This document shows, piece after piece, positions 26,929 to 38,335 of a stretch of DNA of 64,000 nucleotides. The stretch covers positions 1,196,241-1,260,240 of the forward strand of contig NZ_NGJZ01000001.1 in the NCBI RefSeq assembly GCF_003987595.1. The letters are read 5' to 3'. Positions within the stretch are counted from its first letter, which is position 1. Every line of letters starts with the position of its first letter. Under the pieces are notes generated by a model. That model was not told the origin of the DNA. It searched no databases and worked only from the letters and a program-made list of their open reading frames with translations. The position numbers were made by a program, and so were the translations under genes. This stretch comes from Vagococcus entomophilus. Its GTDB lineage: Bacteria > Bacillota > Bacilli > Lactobacillales > Vagococcaceae.

Positions 26929-27921
26929 CTAATACGATGTCCCAAATACTAAACGAAAGAGCTCCTCCACTACTTTTTGGCCATCATGAAATACACCGCC
27001 ATTTTTAAGCTCGAGAAAATCCGCCGATATGACACGACACCCCTGTTCCCTAAGTCCATTAAAATCATGTGCGACTTGAACTAAGTATTCATCATATTTT
27101 TCTGCATTCATATAGCCTTGAGGTACTTTTTCGGTATTTACTAAAACCGTATTGATAAAAGGAGTTTTCAAATGATGATTTAAGACCCGGATATGATCTG
27201 CATCAGAAAAGTATTCCGTTTCGCCTTTTTGTGTCATTATATTACAAATATAGACTACTTCTGCCTTAGTTTTTTTGATTGATTCCGCAATTTCTTCGAT
27301 GACTAAATTGGGCAAAATACTCGTGTACAGACTTCCTGGACCAAGTACAATCATATCTGCTTCTTCAATTGCAGTTACGACTTTTCTTGAGGCAATTGGT
27401 TTTTCAGCATTATAGGTATTGGTTACATATACGTAATCAATCTGCTTACGTTCTAAAGCGATTTTAGATTCTCCTGATTCTTCAGTTCCATCTTTATATT
27501 TCGCATGTAAGGTCAAAGAATTTTCAGAGGCTGGATAGATATGCCCATCCACATGCATAATTTTAGAGAGTAACTGAATGGCTTCATAAGTGCTATTTCT
27601 CATTTCAGAAAGTGCTGCAATAATCAAATTACCAATTGTATGATCCGCCAAAAATTGATCCTCTTGCTTAAAGCGATATTGAAAAATATCTTCATAGATT
27701 TGTGGCATATCCGAAAGAGCAACCAATACATTTCTTAAGTCACCCGGAGGTGCTATATTGATACTCTCTCTCAGCTTGCCACTGCTTCCCCCATCGTCGG
27801 CTACCGTCACAATCGCCGTGATATCTGCACTTTGATCTCTCAAACTTTTTAGTATTACGGGTAATCCTGTCCCACCACCGATGATGACAATCTTGGGTTT
27901 TCGGATTCTATATGTTTTCAT
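26929..27921 (-). CDS. yvcK: Gluconeogenesis factor YvcK/GlmR
   Basis: A 330-residue member of the YvcK/CofD-like family. The N-terminal Rossmann motif is [12 protein letters not shown], followed by [38 protein letters not shown] and [14 protein letters not shown]. It binds UDP-GlcNAc in Bacillus and helps direct carbon into cell-wall precursors. The start overlaps the rapZ stop (ATGA), so the two are translationally coupled. Confidence 0.95.
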   Translation of the reverse strand: MKTYRIRKPKIVIIGGGTGLPVILKSLRDQSADITAIVTVADDGGSSGKLRESINIAPPGDLRNVLVALSDMPQIYEDIFQYRFKQEDQFLADHTIGNLIIAALSEMRNSTYEAIQLLSKIMHVDGHIYPASENSLTLHAKYKDGTEESGESKIALERKQIDYVYVTNTYNAEKPIASRKVVTAIEEADMIVLGPGSLYTSILPNLVIEEIAESIKKTKAEVVYICNIMTQKGETEYFSDADHIRVLNHHLKTPFINTVLVNTEKVPQGYMNAEKYDEYLVQVAHDFNGLREQGCRVISADFLELKNGGVFHDGQKVVEELFRLVFGTSY

Positions 27922-28805
27922 GAACGATTCACCGTCTCTTTTCGCTTCGCTTTATCTCGGTGGGTAATATTGACGTGATACTCATTGCCCAGTTCTTTCC
28001 CCATTCGTTCAGCAAGTGCGACAGAGCGATGTTGCCCGCCAGTACAGCCAATAGCAATGGTCACGTTATTTTTTCCTTCTTTTTTATATCCAGGTAGAAT
28101 GCTATCAATCAGTGCTTTAAATTTATGATAAAACTCTTGTGTTTCAGCAAAACTCATAACATAGTCATACACGGGTGCATCTTGCCCGTTTAAAGGTCGT
28201 AGCGCATCCACATAATGAGGATTCGGTAAGAAACGAACATCCATGACAATATCTGCATCAATAGGAAGACCGTATTTAAACCCAAAAGAGAGCATCTCTA
28301 CTCTAAAAGTATGGGTATCTGTGGTTTTAAACTCTTTCATAATCCGCTCACGTAGTTCTCTTGGAGCTAAGGAAGTCGTATTAATGATTGTCTGTGCATA
28401 CACTTTCGTTTCTTCAAGAAGCGCTCTTTCTTTTCGGATACCTTCTGTTACAAGCCCGTCCATGGCTAGCGGGTGTGTTCTTCTTGTTTCTTTGTATCTT
28501 GAAACGAGTTCTTCATCCGTCGCATCTAAAAATAAAACTCGCGTATTGATAAAACTAGTATTTTCTAACTCAATTAACATCGCTTGGATTTCTTGGAAAA
28601 ATGCTCGGGAACGAAGATCAATAACAAGCGCAATTTTGCTAACTTTGCCTGATTCTTTGATTAATTCCCAAAATTTGGGAACAAGGCTTGGAGGCATATT
28701 GTCGATACAAAAAAAACCCATATCTTCAAAACTCTGCATGGCAACGGTTTTGCCTGCTCCACTCATTCCTGTAATAATGACTAATTCTAAGTGATCTGTC
28801 GTCAT
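27918..28805 (-). CDS. rapZ: RNase adapter / nucleotide-binding protein RapZ (YvcJ)
   Basis: A 295-residue P-loop protein with Walker [11 protein letters not shown] near residue 10, a Walker-B-like [22 protein letters not shown] and a C-terminal [16 protein letters not shown] motif characteristic of RapZ/YvcJ. It hydrolyses nucleotides and in Gram-positives has been linked to competence; in E. coli it regulates GlmZ sRNA decay. First gene of the rapZ-yvcK-whiA cluster, with a TATAAT -10-like element about 40 bases upstream. Confidence 0.95.
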   Translation of the reverse strand: MTTDHLELVIITGMSGAGKTVAMQSFEDMGFFCIDNMPPSLVPKFWELIKESGKVSKIALVIDLRSRAFFQEIQAMLIELENTSFINTRVLFLDATDEELVSRYKETRRTHPLAMDGLVTEGIRKERALLEETKVYAQTIINTTSLAPRELRERIMKEFKTTDTHTFRVEMLSFGFKYGLPIDADIVMDVRFLPNPHYVDALRPLNGQDAPVYDYVMSFAETQEFYHKFKALIDSILPGYKKEGKNNVTIAIGCTGGQHRSVALAERMGKELGNEYHVNITHRDKAKRKETVNRS

Positions 28806-28893
28806 ATACTCGCCCTCCTTCTTTATTCCTACTCATTATAACACACCCGGGCGTATCATTGTGTGTGAATTTACTTGGAAGAAACTTACTACT

Positions 28894-28933
28894 AAAAAAA
28901 GCGCTTGAAACAAGTCTTTCTTGCTCCAAGCGC
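28894..28933 (-). terminator. Terminator after uvrA
   Basis: On the minus strand GCGCTTGGAGCAAGAAAGACTT... folds with GCGCTTG / CAAGCGC ends and is followed by a run of seven T (plus-strand A at 28894-28900). Confidence 0.8.
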
Positions 28934-28940
28934 CTCCTTT

Positions 28941-31766
28941 TTATTTGGCTTTTAAAATTTTTTTCAAATAGCTTCCAGTATAGCTTTCTTTTACTTTAAT
29001 TATTTCTTCAGGCGTTCCTGTAGCGACGATTGTCCCCCCGCCAGCGCCTCCTTCTGGCCCTAAATCAATAATATGATCCGCAGTTTTGATAACATCCAGA
29101 TTATGTTCAATTACTAAAACTGTATTTCCTGCATCTACCAATCGATTTAAGACAACTAGTAGTCTTGCAATATCATCTGTATGTAGTCCAGTTGTCGGCT
29201 CATCTAGAATATAGAAACTTTTCCCAGAAGATTTTTTATGCAGTTCACTTGCTAATTTCATCCGCTGCGCTTCACCACCTGATAAAGTAGTGGCTGGCTG
29301 TCCTAACGTAACATACCCTAGGCCAACGTCAACAATTGTTTGTAATTTTCGTTGAATCTTAGGAATGTGCTCGAAAAAGACAACCGCTTTTTCAACTGTC
29401 ATATCCAAAATTTCTGCAATGTTTTTTCCTTTATAATGAACTTCTAAGGTTTCAGAATTATAACGTTTCCCATGGCAAACTTCGCATGGAACATATACAT
29501 CTGGTAGAAAGTGCATTTCAATTTTTAAGATTCCATCTCCACGACATGCTTCACAGCGTCCACCTTTTACATTGAAACTAAAGCGGCCCTTTTTATAACC
29601 TCTGATCTTTGCCTCGTTTGTTTTAGCAAACAAATCGCGAATATCGTCAAAAACACTTGTATAGGTTGCCGGATTACTACGAGGAGTCCGACCAATAGGA
29701 CTCTGGTCAATGTCAATAATCTTCTCAATTTCCTCGTACCCAGTTATTTTTTTATATTTGCCTGGCTTGGCCGAATTCCGATTGATTTTTTGGGCTAGTA
29801 CTTTTTTTAAAATTTGATTGACTAGAGTACTTTTCCCAGAACCGGAAACCCCAGTCACCGCTACTAGCTCTCCTAGCGGAAACTTCACCGTAATATTTTT
29901 TAGGTTGTTTTCACTAGCGCCTGAAATTTGAATCGCCTTTCCGTTGCCTTTTCGCCTTTCTTGAGGAATTCCTATCGCTTTTTTTCCTGATAAATATTGT
30001 CCCGTCAAAGAATGAGGATTTTTTTCAACTTCAAGCGGGGTGCCCGCGGCTATTACTTCGCCACCCTTAGCCCCTGCACCAGGACCAATATCAATGAGGT
30101 AATCTGCTTCGCGCATTGTGTCTTCATCATGCTCAACAACAATTAGTGTATTGCCTAAGTCTCTCATTTTCTTAAGAGAAGCAATCAGACGATCATTGTC
30201 TCGCTGATGCAGGCCAATCGAAGGCTCATCCAGAATATAAAGGACACCTGATAGATTGGATCCAATTTGCGTAGCTAGCCTAATACGTTGGGCTTCTCCT
30301 CCTGATAAAGTTCCAGCCGTTCTGCTTAGCGTTAAATAATCTAGGCCCACATTTTGTAAAAATGACAGGCGGTCTAACACTTCTTTTAGTATTGGACGTG
30401 CAATCGCCAATTCATGCTCTTTTAGCTGCAAATCTTTGAAAAAGTCCGCTGCATCAGAAATTGAGAGATTGCTGACTTCCCCCAAATGCTTTTGGTTAAT
30501 TTTCACACACAATGCTTGCGGATTCAGGCGATAACCATGACACGTTTGACAGGGTAATTCTGTCATATATTGTTTCATTTGATCTCTGGTAAAATCACTA
30601 TTTGTTTCGTGGTATCTTCGCGTGATATTTGGCAGAACCCCTTCAAAAGGCACTTCTACATCACGAATTCCACCGAAATCATTTTCATAGTGAAACTTAA
30701 AGATTTGCCCATTGGAACCATTCAACACGAGAGCTTGATCTGTTTCGGATAACTTTTCAAAAGGAACGTCCATATCGATAGAAAAAGTTTTACAGGCTTG
30801 CGTCAGCATTTGTGGGTAATAGTTGGAACTAATTGGATTCCATGGAAGAATGGCCCCTTCGTTTAATGTTTTGCTTGGATCTGGAACAACCAAGTCTACA
30901 TCTACTTCTAGTTTCATCCCCAAACCATCACATTCACTACAGGCACCAAATGGCGCATTAAACGAAAACAATCGAGGTTCGAGTTCTCCGACAGTAAAGC
31001 CACATAAAGGACAAGAATAGTGCTCGCTAAAGACTAGTTCCTCCTGACCTATGACATCAACAACAACACGTCCTTCTGCGAGATGGAGGGCGCTTTCTAA
31101 AGATTCGAATAAGCGTGAGCGAACCCCGTCTTTAACGATAATCCGGTCAATGACAATTTCGATTGTGTGTTTTTTATTTTTCTCAAGCTCTGGCACTTCT
31201 GTGATATCATAAATCACCTTATCCACACGAACACGCACAAATCCCTCACGCTTTACTTTTTCGATTATTTTTTTATGTTGGCCTTTTTTTGCAGAAATAA
31301 TTGGCGCTAAAATTTGCAATTTAGATTTTTCTGGTAAACTCAAAATTCTTTCAACCATTTGATCTACAGACTGGCTGCTGATCTCCATCCCATCATTAGG
31401 ACAAATTGGATGCCCCACTCGCGCGTAAAGTAAGCGCAAATAATCGTTGATTTCTGTAGCTGTTCCAACTGTTGAACGGGGATTTCGACTGGTAGTCTTT
31501 TGATCAATCGAAATCGCTGGACTCAACCCATCAATACTATCCACATCGGGCTTGTCCATTTGACCTAAAAATTGTCTAGCATAGGCAGATAAACTCTCTA
31601 CATACCGTCTTTGTCCCTCAGCATAGAGCGTATCAAAAGCTAAGGAGCTTTTCCCAGAACCGGAAAGCCCCGTCACTACAACTAATTTATCTCTTGGAAT
31701 TGTCACATCAATATTTTTTAAATTATGCGCTCGAGCACCATGAATTTGAATTTTATCATTTGCCAC
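28941..31766 (-). CDS. uvrA: Excinuclease ABC subunit A
   Basis: A 941-residue DNA damage sensor of nucleotide excision repair with two ABC ATPase modules. The first Walker [11 protein letters not shown], is near residue 33 and the second, [10 protein letters not shown], near 643. Both signature motifs ([12 protein letters not shown] and [12 protein letters not shown]) and the zinc-binding CxxC pairs (CPLC...CSEC; CEAC...CEVC) are present. Length is typical. It follows uvrB by 20 bases and is probably co-transcribed under the SOS box at 33864. Confidence 0.98.
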   Translation of the reverse strand: MANDKIQIHGARAHNLKNIDVTIPRDKLVVVTGLSGSGKSSLAFDTLYAEGQRRYVESLSAYARQFLGQMDKPDVDSIDGLSPAISIDQKTTSRNPRSTVGTATEINDYLRLLYARVGHPICPNDGMEISSQSVDQMVERILSLPEKSKLQILAPIISAKKGQHKKIIEKVKREGFVRVRVDKVIYDITEVPELEKNKKHTIEIVIDRIIVKDGVRSRLFESLESALHLAEGRVVVDVIGQEELVFSEHYSCPLCGFTVGELEPRLFSFNAPFGACSECDGLGMKLEVDVDLVVPDPSKTLNEGAILPWNPISSNYYPQMLTQACKTFSIDMDVPFEKLSETDQALVLNGSNGQIFKFHYENDFGGIRDVEVPFEGVLPNITRRYHETNSDFTRDQMKQYMTELPCQTCHGYRLNPQALCVKINQKHLGEVSNLSISDAADFFKDLQLKEHELAIARPILKEVLDRLSFLQNVGLDYLTLSRTAGTLSGGEAQRIRLATQIGSNLSGVLYILDEPSIGLHQRDNDRLIASLKKMRDLGNTLIVVEHDEDTMREADYLIDIGPGAGAKGGEVIAAGTPLEVEKNPHSLTGQYLSGKKAIGIPQERRKGNGKAIQISGASENNLKNITVKFPLGELVAVTGVSGSGKSTLVNQILKKVLAQKINRNSAKPGKYKKITGYEEIEKIIDIDQSPIGRTPRSNPATYTSVFDDIRDLFAKTNEAKIRGYKKGRFSFNVKGGRCEACRGDGILKIEMHFLPDVYVPCEVCHGKRYNSETLEVHYKGKNIAEILDMTVEKAVVFFEHIPKIQRKLQTIVDVGLGYVTLGQPATTLSGGEAQRMKLASELHKKSSGKSFYILDEPTTGLHTDDIARLLVVLNRLVDAGNTVLVIEHNLDVIKTADHIIDLGPEGGAGGGTIVATGTPEEIIKVKESYTGSYLKKILKAK

Positions 31767-31786
31767 TACACATCACCACTTTCTTC

Positions 31787-33781
31787 TTATTTACTTGATT
31801 TCAAATCTAGTACAACATCTCTCAGTGAAGCAGCTTCTTCAAAATCAAGTGCTTTTGCTGCTGCGCGCATTTCTTCTTCTAATTTATGAATCAACACTTC
31901 TTTTTCATCTGCTGAAAGGTTGCTGTAATCCAAGTCTTCCTCTTCAATATCTAACTCTTCAACTGCTTTAGATATCTGAATCTTGTCACGAATTGCTTTA
32001 ATAATCGTTGTAGGCACGATTCCGTGTTTCTCATTATACGCCTCTTGAATAGAGCGTCTTCTCGACGTTTCATCCATTGCTTTTTGCATCGATTCTGTTA
32101 TGCGATCTGCATACATAATCACTCGACCATCAGCATTTCTTGCAGCTCGACCAATCGTTTGGACAAGGGAGCGCTCACTACGTAAAAAGCCCTCTTTATC
32201 AGCATCCAGAATGGCTACCAGCGAAACTTCTGGGACATCTAGTCCTTCTCTTAATAAGTTGATGCCAATTAAGACATCAAATTCTCCCAAACGTAATTCC
32301 CGAATAATTTCTGTTCGCTCTAAAGTTTTAATATCGCTATGCAAATAGTTTACTTTGATTCCAAGTTCTTTCAAATAATCCGTCAAATCCTCTGACATTT
32401 TCTTCGTCAATGTCGTGATAAAGACGCGTTCATTTTTTTCAATCCGCTGATTGATTTCCCCAACCAAATCGTCTATTTGCCCCATAATAGGACGCACCTC
32501 AATCAATGGATCTAATAATCCTGTCGGACGAATAATTTGCTGAATCACTTGATCCGTACGTTCCATTTCATAAGGTCCTGGAGTTGCCGAAACATAGATA
32601 ATTTGATTGACATGCTCTTCAAATTCACTTAATTTTAGTGGACGATTGTCTAGTGCACTTGGCAAACGAAATCCATGATCAATCAACATTTGTTTGCGCG
32701 CCTGATCGCCGTTAAACATGCCTCTAATTTGTGGCAAAGAAACATGCGACTCATCTGCGACAATTAAAAAATCCTTTGGAAAGAAATCCAAAAGTGTGTA
32801 TGGCGCTTCGCCTTTTTGTCTACCATCCATATGTCTTGAATAATTTTCAATTCCAGAGCAATACCCCATCTCACGCATCATCTCAATATCGTAATTGGTC
32901 CGTTGCTCTAAGCGCTGTGCTTCGAGTAATTTCTCTTCTGCTCGTAATGTGTTTAACTGTTCTTTTAGCTCTGCTTGTATCTCTGCAATCGCATGTTCCA
33001 TATGCGCTTCATTGGTCAAAAAGTGAGTAGCCGGAAAAATAGCAACATGCTCTCTTTCGCCAACGATTTCTCCCGTTAAGGCATCTACTTCTCTAATTTT
33101 TTCGATTTCATCACCAAAAAACTCAACACGCAGTGCTTTTTCATCTCTTGATGCTGGAAAAATTTCTACTACATCTCCACGAACTCGAAAACGACCACGT
33201 TGGAAATCAATATCATTGCGCTCAAATTGAATTTTCACAAGCTCTTCTAGTAATTGACCGCGTTCTTTTTCCATGCCAACACGGAGCGAAAGGACTTGAT
33301 CCCGATACTCTTTTGGATCTCCCAAACCATAGATACACGAAACAGAAGCGACTACAATCACGTCTTCTCTTTCAAGTAAGGAGCTTGTTGCAGAGTGTCG
33401 TAACTTGTCAATTTCGTCATTGACACTGGCATCTTTTTCTATATAGGTGTCGCTAGAAGGGACATAAGCCTCTGGTTGATAATAATCATAATAGCTGACA
33501 AAATATTCAACAGCATTATTAGGGAAGAACTCTTTTAGCTCGGTATACAATTGACCGGCCAATGTTTTATTGTGTGCAAGGACTAATGTAGGCTTGTTGA
33601 CCTCTTTAATTACGTTGGAGATTGTAAAGGTCTTTCCCGTTCCTGTTGCACCAAGTAGAATCTGCTCTTTACAATGATTTTTTAGATTGTTTACTAATTT
33701 TTTTATTGCCTCGGGCTGATCTCCTTCTGGTTGATACTTGGATACTAAATCAAATTGATGCTCAGTTTTATGTTGAATCAA
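31787..33781 (-). CDS. uvrB: Excinuclease ABC subunit B
   Basis: A 664-residue helicase-like subunit that verifies damage and loads UvrC. Walker A is [10 protein letters not shown]; the beta-hairpin region [12 protein letters not shown], helicase motif DESHV, motif [11 protein letters not shown] and the C-terminal UVR domain ([22 protein letters not shown]) are all visible. The start is a TTG at 33781 with AGGAGGG seven bases upstream; no in-frame ATG lies nearby. First gene of uvrBA. Confidence 0.98.
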   Translation of the reverse strand: MIQHKTEHQFDLVSKYQPEGDQPEAIKKLVNNLKNHCKEQILLGATGTGKTFTISNVIKEVNKPTLVLAHNKTLAGQLYTELKEFFPNNAVEYFVSYYDYYQPEAYVPSSDTYIEKDASVNDEIDKLRHSATSSLLEREDVIVVASVSCIYGLGDPKEYRDQVLSLRVGMEKERGQLLEELVKIQFERNDIDFQRGRFRVRGDVVEIFPASRDEKALRVEFFGDEIEKIREVDALTGEIVGEREHVAIFPATHFLTNEAHMEHAIAEIQAELKEQLNTLRAEEKLLEAQRLEQRTNYDIEMMREMGYCSGIENYSRHMDGRQKGEAPYTLLDFFPKDFLIVADESHVSLPQIRGMFNGDQARKQMLIDHGFRLPSALDNRPLKLSEFEEHVNQIIYVSATPGPYEMERTDQVIQQIIRPTGLLDPLIEVRPIMGQIDDLVGEINQRIEKNERVFITTLTKKMSEDLTDYLKELGIKVNYLHSDIKTLERTEIIRELRLGEFDVLIGINLLREGLDVPEVSLVAILDADKEGFLRSERSLVQTIGRAARNADGRVIMYADRITESMQKAMDETSRRRSIQEAYNEKHGIVPTTIIKAIRDKIQISKAVEELDIEEEDLDYSNLSADEKEVLIHKLEEEMRAAAKALDFEEAASLRDVVLDLKSSK

Positions 33782-33851
33782 CTTATTCCCTCCTAAATTT
33801 TTATTTTTGAAATAAAAATAGCCACACTACTCATCTTTCAATTCGTTTTTA

Positions 33852-33877
33852 ATTTTATCACACCGAACATATTTTCG
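33852..33877 (-). promoter_or_regulatory. SOS (DinR/LexA) box and extended -10 of uvrBA
   Basis: CGAACATATTTTCG (33864-33877) matches the Gram-positive SOS consensus CGAACNNNNGTTCG at 13 of 14 positions. On the minus strand it is followed by TGATAAAAT, an extended -10 (33852-33860 region), so the box would block the promoter. Confidence 0.75.
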
Positions 33878-33937
33878 CTAGAAATAACTTTTTCGCGTCA
33901 AAACAAGCTTTGATGTCAGCTTTTATCTCATTATAAA

Positions 33938-33997
33938 CAAGTTTTTAATGAGAAATTCATTAAAAACTTGAAATTTCCCTCATATTTATTTTATAAT
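33938..33997 (+). promoter_or_regulatory. Promoter of glnPQ-type operon with a perfect upstream dyad
   Basis: A -35 TTGAAA (33968-33973) and a perfect -10 TATAAT (33992-33997) are spaced by 18 bases. A perfect 13-bp inverted repeat, CAAGTTTTTAATG / CATTAAAAACTTG with a 7-base loop (33938-33970), ends within the -35. It lacks a T-run, so it looks like an operator rather than a terminator. It does not match GlnR or CodY consensus. Confidence 0.6.
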
Positions 33998-34032
33998 TAG
34001 ACGATATTCGGAATTAAATTAGGAGGAACATT

Positions 34033-35478
34033 ATGAAGAAGAAAAATATGAAGGGATATTTCCTAGCATTCTTTGCCTGTATGTTTTGCTTTTTATTTGG
34101 AGCAAAAGTCAGTAATGCTGCTGAAACATATGTTATCGGGACTGACATAACCTTTGCCCCATTTGAATTTCAAAATTCCAGTAATGAGTATGTCGGTATT
34201 GACATCGACCTGCTTAATGCCATTGCAAAAGATCAAGGTTTTTCTGTAAAAATCAAAGCAGTTGGCTTTGATGCAGCTGTACAACAGGTTCAAGCAGGGC
34301 AACTCGATGGGATGATTGCCGGAATGACTATTACGGAAGATCGAAAAAAAGCATTTGATTTTTCAACACCGTATTTTGACAGTGGGATTGTCATGGCTGT
34401 TTCTAAGACCAATAAATCGGTTAAAGAATATTCTGATTTAAAAGGAAAAACAGTTGGTGCGAAAGTTGGAAGTGAAAGTGCCGATTTTATTCAAAAGAAC
34501 AAAGATAAATACGGATATAAAGTTAAATTAATCGATACGAGTGATACCCTTTACCAAATGGTGCAAAGCGGGAACTTAGATGCAGTATTTGATGACTATC
34601 CTGTTATTGGATATGCGATTAAGCAAGGACAACCACTGAAAATGGTCACACAAAAAGAAAAAGGTGGTAGCTATGGATTTGCTGTGAAAAAAGGGCAAAA
34701 CCAAGAGTTGTTAGAAAAGTTTAATGCTGGTTTGAAAAAGCTTAAAACAAATGGCGAATACCAAAAAATTGTCAATAAATATGTGGACTCCAATGCAAGT
34801 TCTTCAAAAACGGTTGATGAGACAACTTATGCTGGTCTTATAAAAAATAATTACAAGTCATTGTTGTCTGGTTTAGGTAAAACTTTGGGTCTAACCTTTG
34901 TTTCCTTTATTATTGCAACGATAATCGGAGTCCTCCTAGGGCTGTTCAATGTTTCTGATAGTAAAATTTTACGTTTTATCGCAACTTTTTACATTGATAT
35001 CATTCGAGGCATTCCACTACTTGTATTAGCAATGTTCATCTTTATTGGTTTGCCAAACTTAACAGGTATTAAAATCAATGAAATGGTTGCAGGTGTTGTG
35101 ACCCTTAGTTTAAATGCGGGTGCATACATCGCAGAGATTGTTCGTGGAGGAATCAAAGCTGTCCCAAATGGCCAAAATGAAGCCGCTCGTTCACTTGGAC
35201 TTTCTTATGGCAAAACCATGCAGAAAATCATTTTACCACAAGCAATTAAGATTATGATTCCATCATTTATTAACCAATTTGTTATTTCGTTAAAAGATAC
35301 AACAATTTTATCTGCAATCGGATTAGTTGAACTGCTCCAAACTGGTAAAATTATTATCGCTCGAAACTTGCAGAGTTTTAAAGTTTACTTAATTATTTCA
35401 GTCATTTACATCGTAGTGATCACAATCTTAACCAAATTATCCAATATTCTTGAAAGGAGAGTCCAAAAAAATGGCTAA
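34033..35478 (+). CDS. Glutamine-type ABC importer: fused substrate-binding and permease protein (GlnP-like)
   Basis: A 481-residue fusion. A signal peptide (about 1-29, cleavage after SNAA) is followed by one periplasmic-type binding domain of SBP family 3 (about 31-255, starting [16 protein letters not shown]) and a His/Glu/Gln-type permease domain (about 275-478, with the EAA-like segment [23 protein letters not shown]). It imports glutamine or a similar polar amino acid. Only one binding domain is present, unlike the two-domain GlnP of some lactic acid bacteria. Shine-Dalgarno AGGAGGA. Its stop overlaps glnQ by 8 bases. Confidence 0.9.
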   Translation: MKKKNMKGYFLAFFACMFCFLFGAKVSNAAETYVIGTDITFAPFEFQNSSNEYVGIDIDLLNAIAKDQGFSVKIKAVGFDAAVQQVQAGQLDGMIAGMTITEDRKKAFDFSTPYFDSGIVMAVSKTNKSVKEYSDLKGKTVGAKVGSESADFIQKNKDKYGYKVKLIDTSDTLYQMVQSGNLDAVFDDYPVIGYAIKQGQPLKMVTQKEKGGSYGFAVKKGQNQELLEKFNAGLKKLKTNGEYQKIVNKYVDSNASSSKTVDETTYAGLIKNNYKSLLSGLGKTLGLTFVSFIIATIIGVLLGLFNVSDSKILRFIATFYIDIIRGIPLLVLAMFIFIGLPNLTGIKINEMVAGVVTLSLNAGAYIAEIVRGGIKAVPNGQNEAARSLGLSYGKTMQKIILPQAIKIMIPSFINQFVISLKDTTILSAIGLVELLQTGKIIIARNLQSFKVYLIISVIYIVVITILTKLSNILERRVQKNG

Positions 35479-36208
35479 AAAAGTAATAGTTGAAAACTTG
35501 ATTAAAAAATATGGCGATAATACCGTTCTTCGTGGCATCAATACGTCCATTGATGATGGTGAAGTTGTCTGTGTCATCGGGCCTTCTGGTTCTGGTAAAA
35601 GTACCTTCTTGCGTTGCTTAAATCGCTTAGAAGAGCCAACAAGTGGGACAATTTTGGTTGATGATTTTGATCTAACAGATAAGAAAACCGATATCAACCT
35701 AGTTCGTCAAAATATTGGTATGGTTTTCCAACATTTTAATTTATTTCCGCACTTAAGCGTTCTAGATAATATTACCTTAGCACCAATAGATTTAAATAAA
35801 GAATCCAAAGAAGAAGCGGAAAAAACTGCCTTAGAATTACTCGAAATGGTAGGATTAAGTGATAAAAAAGATGTCTACCCTGCTTCTCTTTCAGGAGGAC
35901 AACAACAGCGGGTTGCGATTGCGAGAGCCCTTGCAATGAAACCTGATATCATGCTGTTCGATGAACCAACCTCAGCGCTTGACCCTGAAATGGTGGGCGA
36001 TGTACTTGAAGTCATGAAAAAGCTTGCTCATCAAGGAATGACCATGGTCATCGTTACGCATGAAATGGGCTTTGCTAAAGAAGTAGCTCACCGAGTTATT
36101 TTTACAGATGGGGGCAACTTTATCGAAGAGGGCTCGCCAAAAGATATTTTTGAAAATCCTCAAAATGAACGAACCAAGAGCTTTCTACAAAAAGTTCTGA
36201 ATATTTAA
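35471..36208 (+). CDS. glnQ: Polar amino acid ABC transporter ATPase (GlnQ)
   Basis: A 245-residue ATPase with Walker [11 protein letters not shown]-loop [11 protein letters not shown], signature [15 protein letters not shown], Walker [13 protein letters not shown] and an H-loop VTHEMGF. It powers the upstream fused GlnP-like importer. ATG 35471 has GAAAGGAGAG upstream and overlaps the permease stop, which supports coupling. Terminator at 36221. Confidence 0.93.
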   Translation: MAKKVIVENLIKKYGDNTVLRGINTSIDDGEVVCVIGPSGSGKSTFLRCLNRLEEPTSGTILVDDFDLTDKKTDINLVRQNIGMVFQHFNLFPHLSVLDNITLAPIDLNKESKEEAEKTALELLEMVGLSDKKDVYPASLSGGQQQRVAIARALAMKPDIMLFDEPTSALDPEMVGDVLEVMKKLAHQGMTMVIVTHEMGFAKEVAHRVIFTDGGNFIEEGSPKDIFENPQNERTKSFLQKVLNI

Positions 36209-36217
36209 GAATTTCTT

Positions 36218-36250
36218 AAAGACCACATGAAAATGTGGTCTTTTTTTCTT
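36218..36250 (+). terminator. Terminator after glnQ
   Basis: Stem GACCACAT / ATGTGGTC with a GAAA-like loop and a long T-run. Confidence 0.9.
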
Positions 36251-36377
36251 TTTTTTCTAAAAATTAGGCAAATAGCGAGATTTTTTTCTTCTTATCTATT
36301 AAACTATAAAGGTGGCTTTGCATATAAAAAAAATACCCCGTTATAAAAAATGGAAAACAGAAAGAGATGGATACACT

Positions 36378-37322
36378 TTGACAAGAATTATTACAGGAGA
36401 AGCACACGGAAAAATCATTTTACTTGGAGAACATTCTGTTGTGTACGGGGAACCTTCGATTGCCATTCCGTTCCCTGCCACTAATCTTCAAGTTCACTTG
36501 AGTGCTACTGAAAAAGAGTATCTGATTCATTGTGATTTTTACCAAGGATTAGTAGCTGAAATGCCTGAGCTTTTGGATAGCCTGCAAACCTTGATTCATT
36601 TGTGTCTCCAAGAATTAGATCCTAGACATGCTGTCCCTTTTCGTTTAGAGATTCAAAGTTCAATCCCAGCCGAGCGTGGCATGGGGTCAAGTGCTGCTGT
36701 TTCTGTAGCAACGGTTAGATCCATTTATAAATTTTTTGGTCAAGAGCTGAAAAAAAGACAGTTGCTAGTGCTCGTAGAAGCTGCTGAAAAAATTACCCAT
36801 GGCAATCCTAGCGGTCTAGATGCACTCATGACAAGTAGTCACGTCCCCTATTATTTCATAAAAAATAAAACCTGTACCCCACTTCCAATCAATTGTTCAG
36901 GAACGCTAATTGTAGCTGATACGGGGATTACAGGTCAGACAAGAGCTGCTGTTAAAAGTGTCGCGCAAAAGATTTCAGGAAAAGACCAGACCACGTATCA
37001 GCCAATGATTAAAGAGTTAGGTCTACTTGCTGCTAATGGGAAAAATTTTTTACTAAGTAATCAACCCAAACAATTAGGAAATACCCTCACCAAAGCACAT
37101 ACAATCCTTAGAAAATTAGGCGTTTCCAATGATTCATTAGATGACTTTGTTACAACATCTTTACAAAATGGTGCTTTAGGTGCTAAATTAACAGGTGGCG
37201 GTCGTGGCGGTTGTATGATTGCACTTGCCAAAGATCTGTCCACTGCTGAAACTATTACACAGGCCTTAAAAGAAAAAGGCGCCATTAAAACTTGGACTTA
37301 TGAAATGAGTGAATATAATTGA
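36378..37322 (+). CDS. mvaK1: Mevalonate kinase
   Basis: A 314-residue GHMP kinase that phosphorylates mevalonate. Family motifs: GKIILLGEHSVVYGEP (motif 1), PAERGMGSSAAVSVA (ATP-binding motif 2) and KLTGGGRGGCMIA (motif 3). The frame is open from a GTG at 36312, but the TTG at 36378 gives MTRIITGEAHGKI and a family-normal length; upstream sequence AGAGATGG is only a weak Shine-Dalgarno, so the start is uncertain. First gene of the mevalonate operon; no HMG-CoA synthase or reductase is in the window. Confidence 0.92.
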   Translation: MTRIITGEAHGKIILLGEHSVVYGEPSIAIPFPATNLQVHLSATEKEYLIHCDFYQGLVAEMPELLDSLQTLIHLCLQELDPRHAVPFRLEIQSSIPAERGMGSSAAVSVATVRSIYKFFGQELKKRQLLVLVEAAEKITHGNPSGLDALMTSSHVPYYFIKNKTCTPLPINCSGTLIVADTGITGQTRAAVKSVAQKISGKDQTTYQPMIKELGLLAANGKNFLLSNQPKQLGNTLTKAHTILRKLGVSNDSLDDFVTTSLQNGALGAKLTGGGRGGCMIALAKDLSTAETITQALKEKGAIKTWTYEMSEYN

Positions 37323-38335
37323 CACAAGGTACCGGACGCTGCCGAGCACACACTAATATTGCCTTAATCAAATATTGGGGAAAACAAGACGAACAACTAT
37401 TTTTACCTATGAACAGCAGTCTTTCCCTGACGTTAAATGCTTTTTATACAGATACAAAAGTAACGCTTGATCAAGCTCTAAAGCAAGATGTTTTTTTGCT
37501 TAATCACCAAAAACAATCCGCGGAACAAACTCTAAAAATTTCTAATTTTTTGGATTTATTCAGACATAAGTATTCCATTTCCGCTAAAATATGTGTAGAA
37601 AGTATTAACCACGTCCCAACGGCCGCAGGGCTTGCTTCTTCTGCTTCTGCATTTGCTGCCTTAGCTGGTGCAATAAATGAGGCCGCTCGCTTAAACATCG
37701 GGTTACAAGAACTTTCAACTTTTGCCAGACGAGGCAGTGGTAGTGCTACTCGTAGTATTTTTGGTGGGTTTGTTGAATGGCAAAAAGGAACATGCTCTAC
37801 GGACAGTTTTGCCATTCCGCTTGACGATGCCGCTTGGGACATTGGCATGCTAATCGTCGTTGTAAATCACCGTGAAAAAATAATTTCAAGTAGACAAGGA
37901 ATGAAGCGAACCGTCGAAACCTCCCCCTTTTATCCTGCTTGGGTTAAAAGCAGTGAGAAAGATTTGGTTGAGATGAAAAAAGCCATCGTGACGAAAGATT
38001 TTTCAAAAATTGGAGAACTGGCAGAAAGTAGCGCGTTGAAGATGCATGCAACGATGCTTAGTGCCCAACCTCCTTTTACTTATTTTGAACCTGATAGCAT
38101 TCGTGTCATCCAACGTGTCCAAGAACTACGAAAAAAAGGGTTGGAATGTTATCTCACGATGGATGCTGGCCCTAACGTAAAAATTCTTTGTCGTTTAACA
38201 GATATGGACAAACTAAAGCAAGAGCTCTCAACTGAATTTTCACAAGATCAAATGATTTTATCAGGTGTTGGTTCTGGTATTCATTCATTATCAGAAAACG
38301 AGTGGCTACTTAGTAAGAAAGGACTGAAATCATGA
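37319..38335 (+). CDS. mvaD: Diphosphomevalonate decarboxylase
   Basis: A 338-residue GHMP-fold enzyme that converts diphosphomevalonate to isopentenyl diphosphate. Landmarks are AHTNIALIKYWGKQDE at the N-terminus, PTAAGLASSASAFAALAGA (ATP loop), RRGSGSATRSIFGGFVEW and TMDAGPNVKIL. The start is a TTG (37319-37321) overlapping the mvaK1 stop. It overlaps mvaK2 by 4 bases at its 3' end, so the three kinase-family genes are tightly coupled. Confidence 0.95.
   Translation: MTQGTGRCRAHTNIALIKYWGKQDEQLFLPMNSSLSLTLNAFYTDTKVTLDQALKQDVFLLNHQKQSAEQTLKISNFLDLFRHKYSISAKICVESINHVPTAAGLASSASAFAALAGAINEAARLNIGLQELSTFARRGSGSATRSIFGGFVEWQKGTCSTDSFAIPLDDAAWDIGMLIVVVNHREKIISSRQGMKRTVETSPFYPAWVKSSEKDLVEMKKAIVTKDFSKIGELAESSALKMHATMLSAQPPFTYFEPDSIRVIQRVQELRKKGLECYLTMDAGPNVKILCRLTDMDKLKQELSTEFSQDQMILSGVGSGIHSLSENEWLLSKKGLKS

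Noticed and set aside
28243..28794. Long plus-strand frame of 183 codons antisense to rapZ
   Set aside because: Shadow of the strongly conserved rapZ reading frame with no ribosome site of its own.
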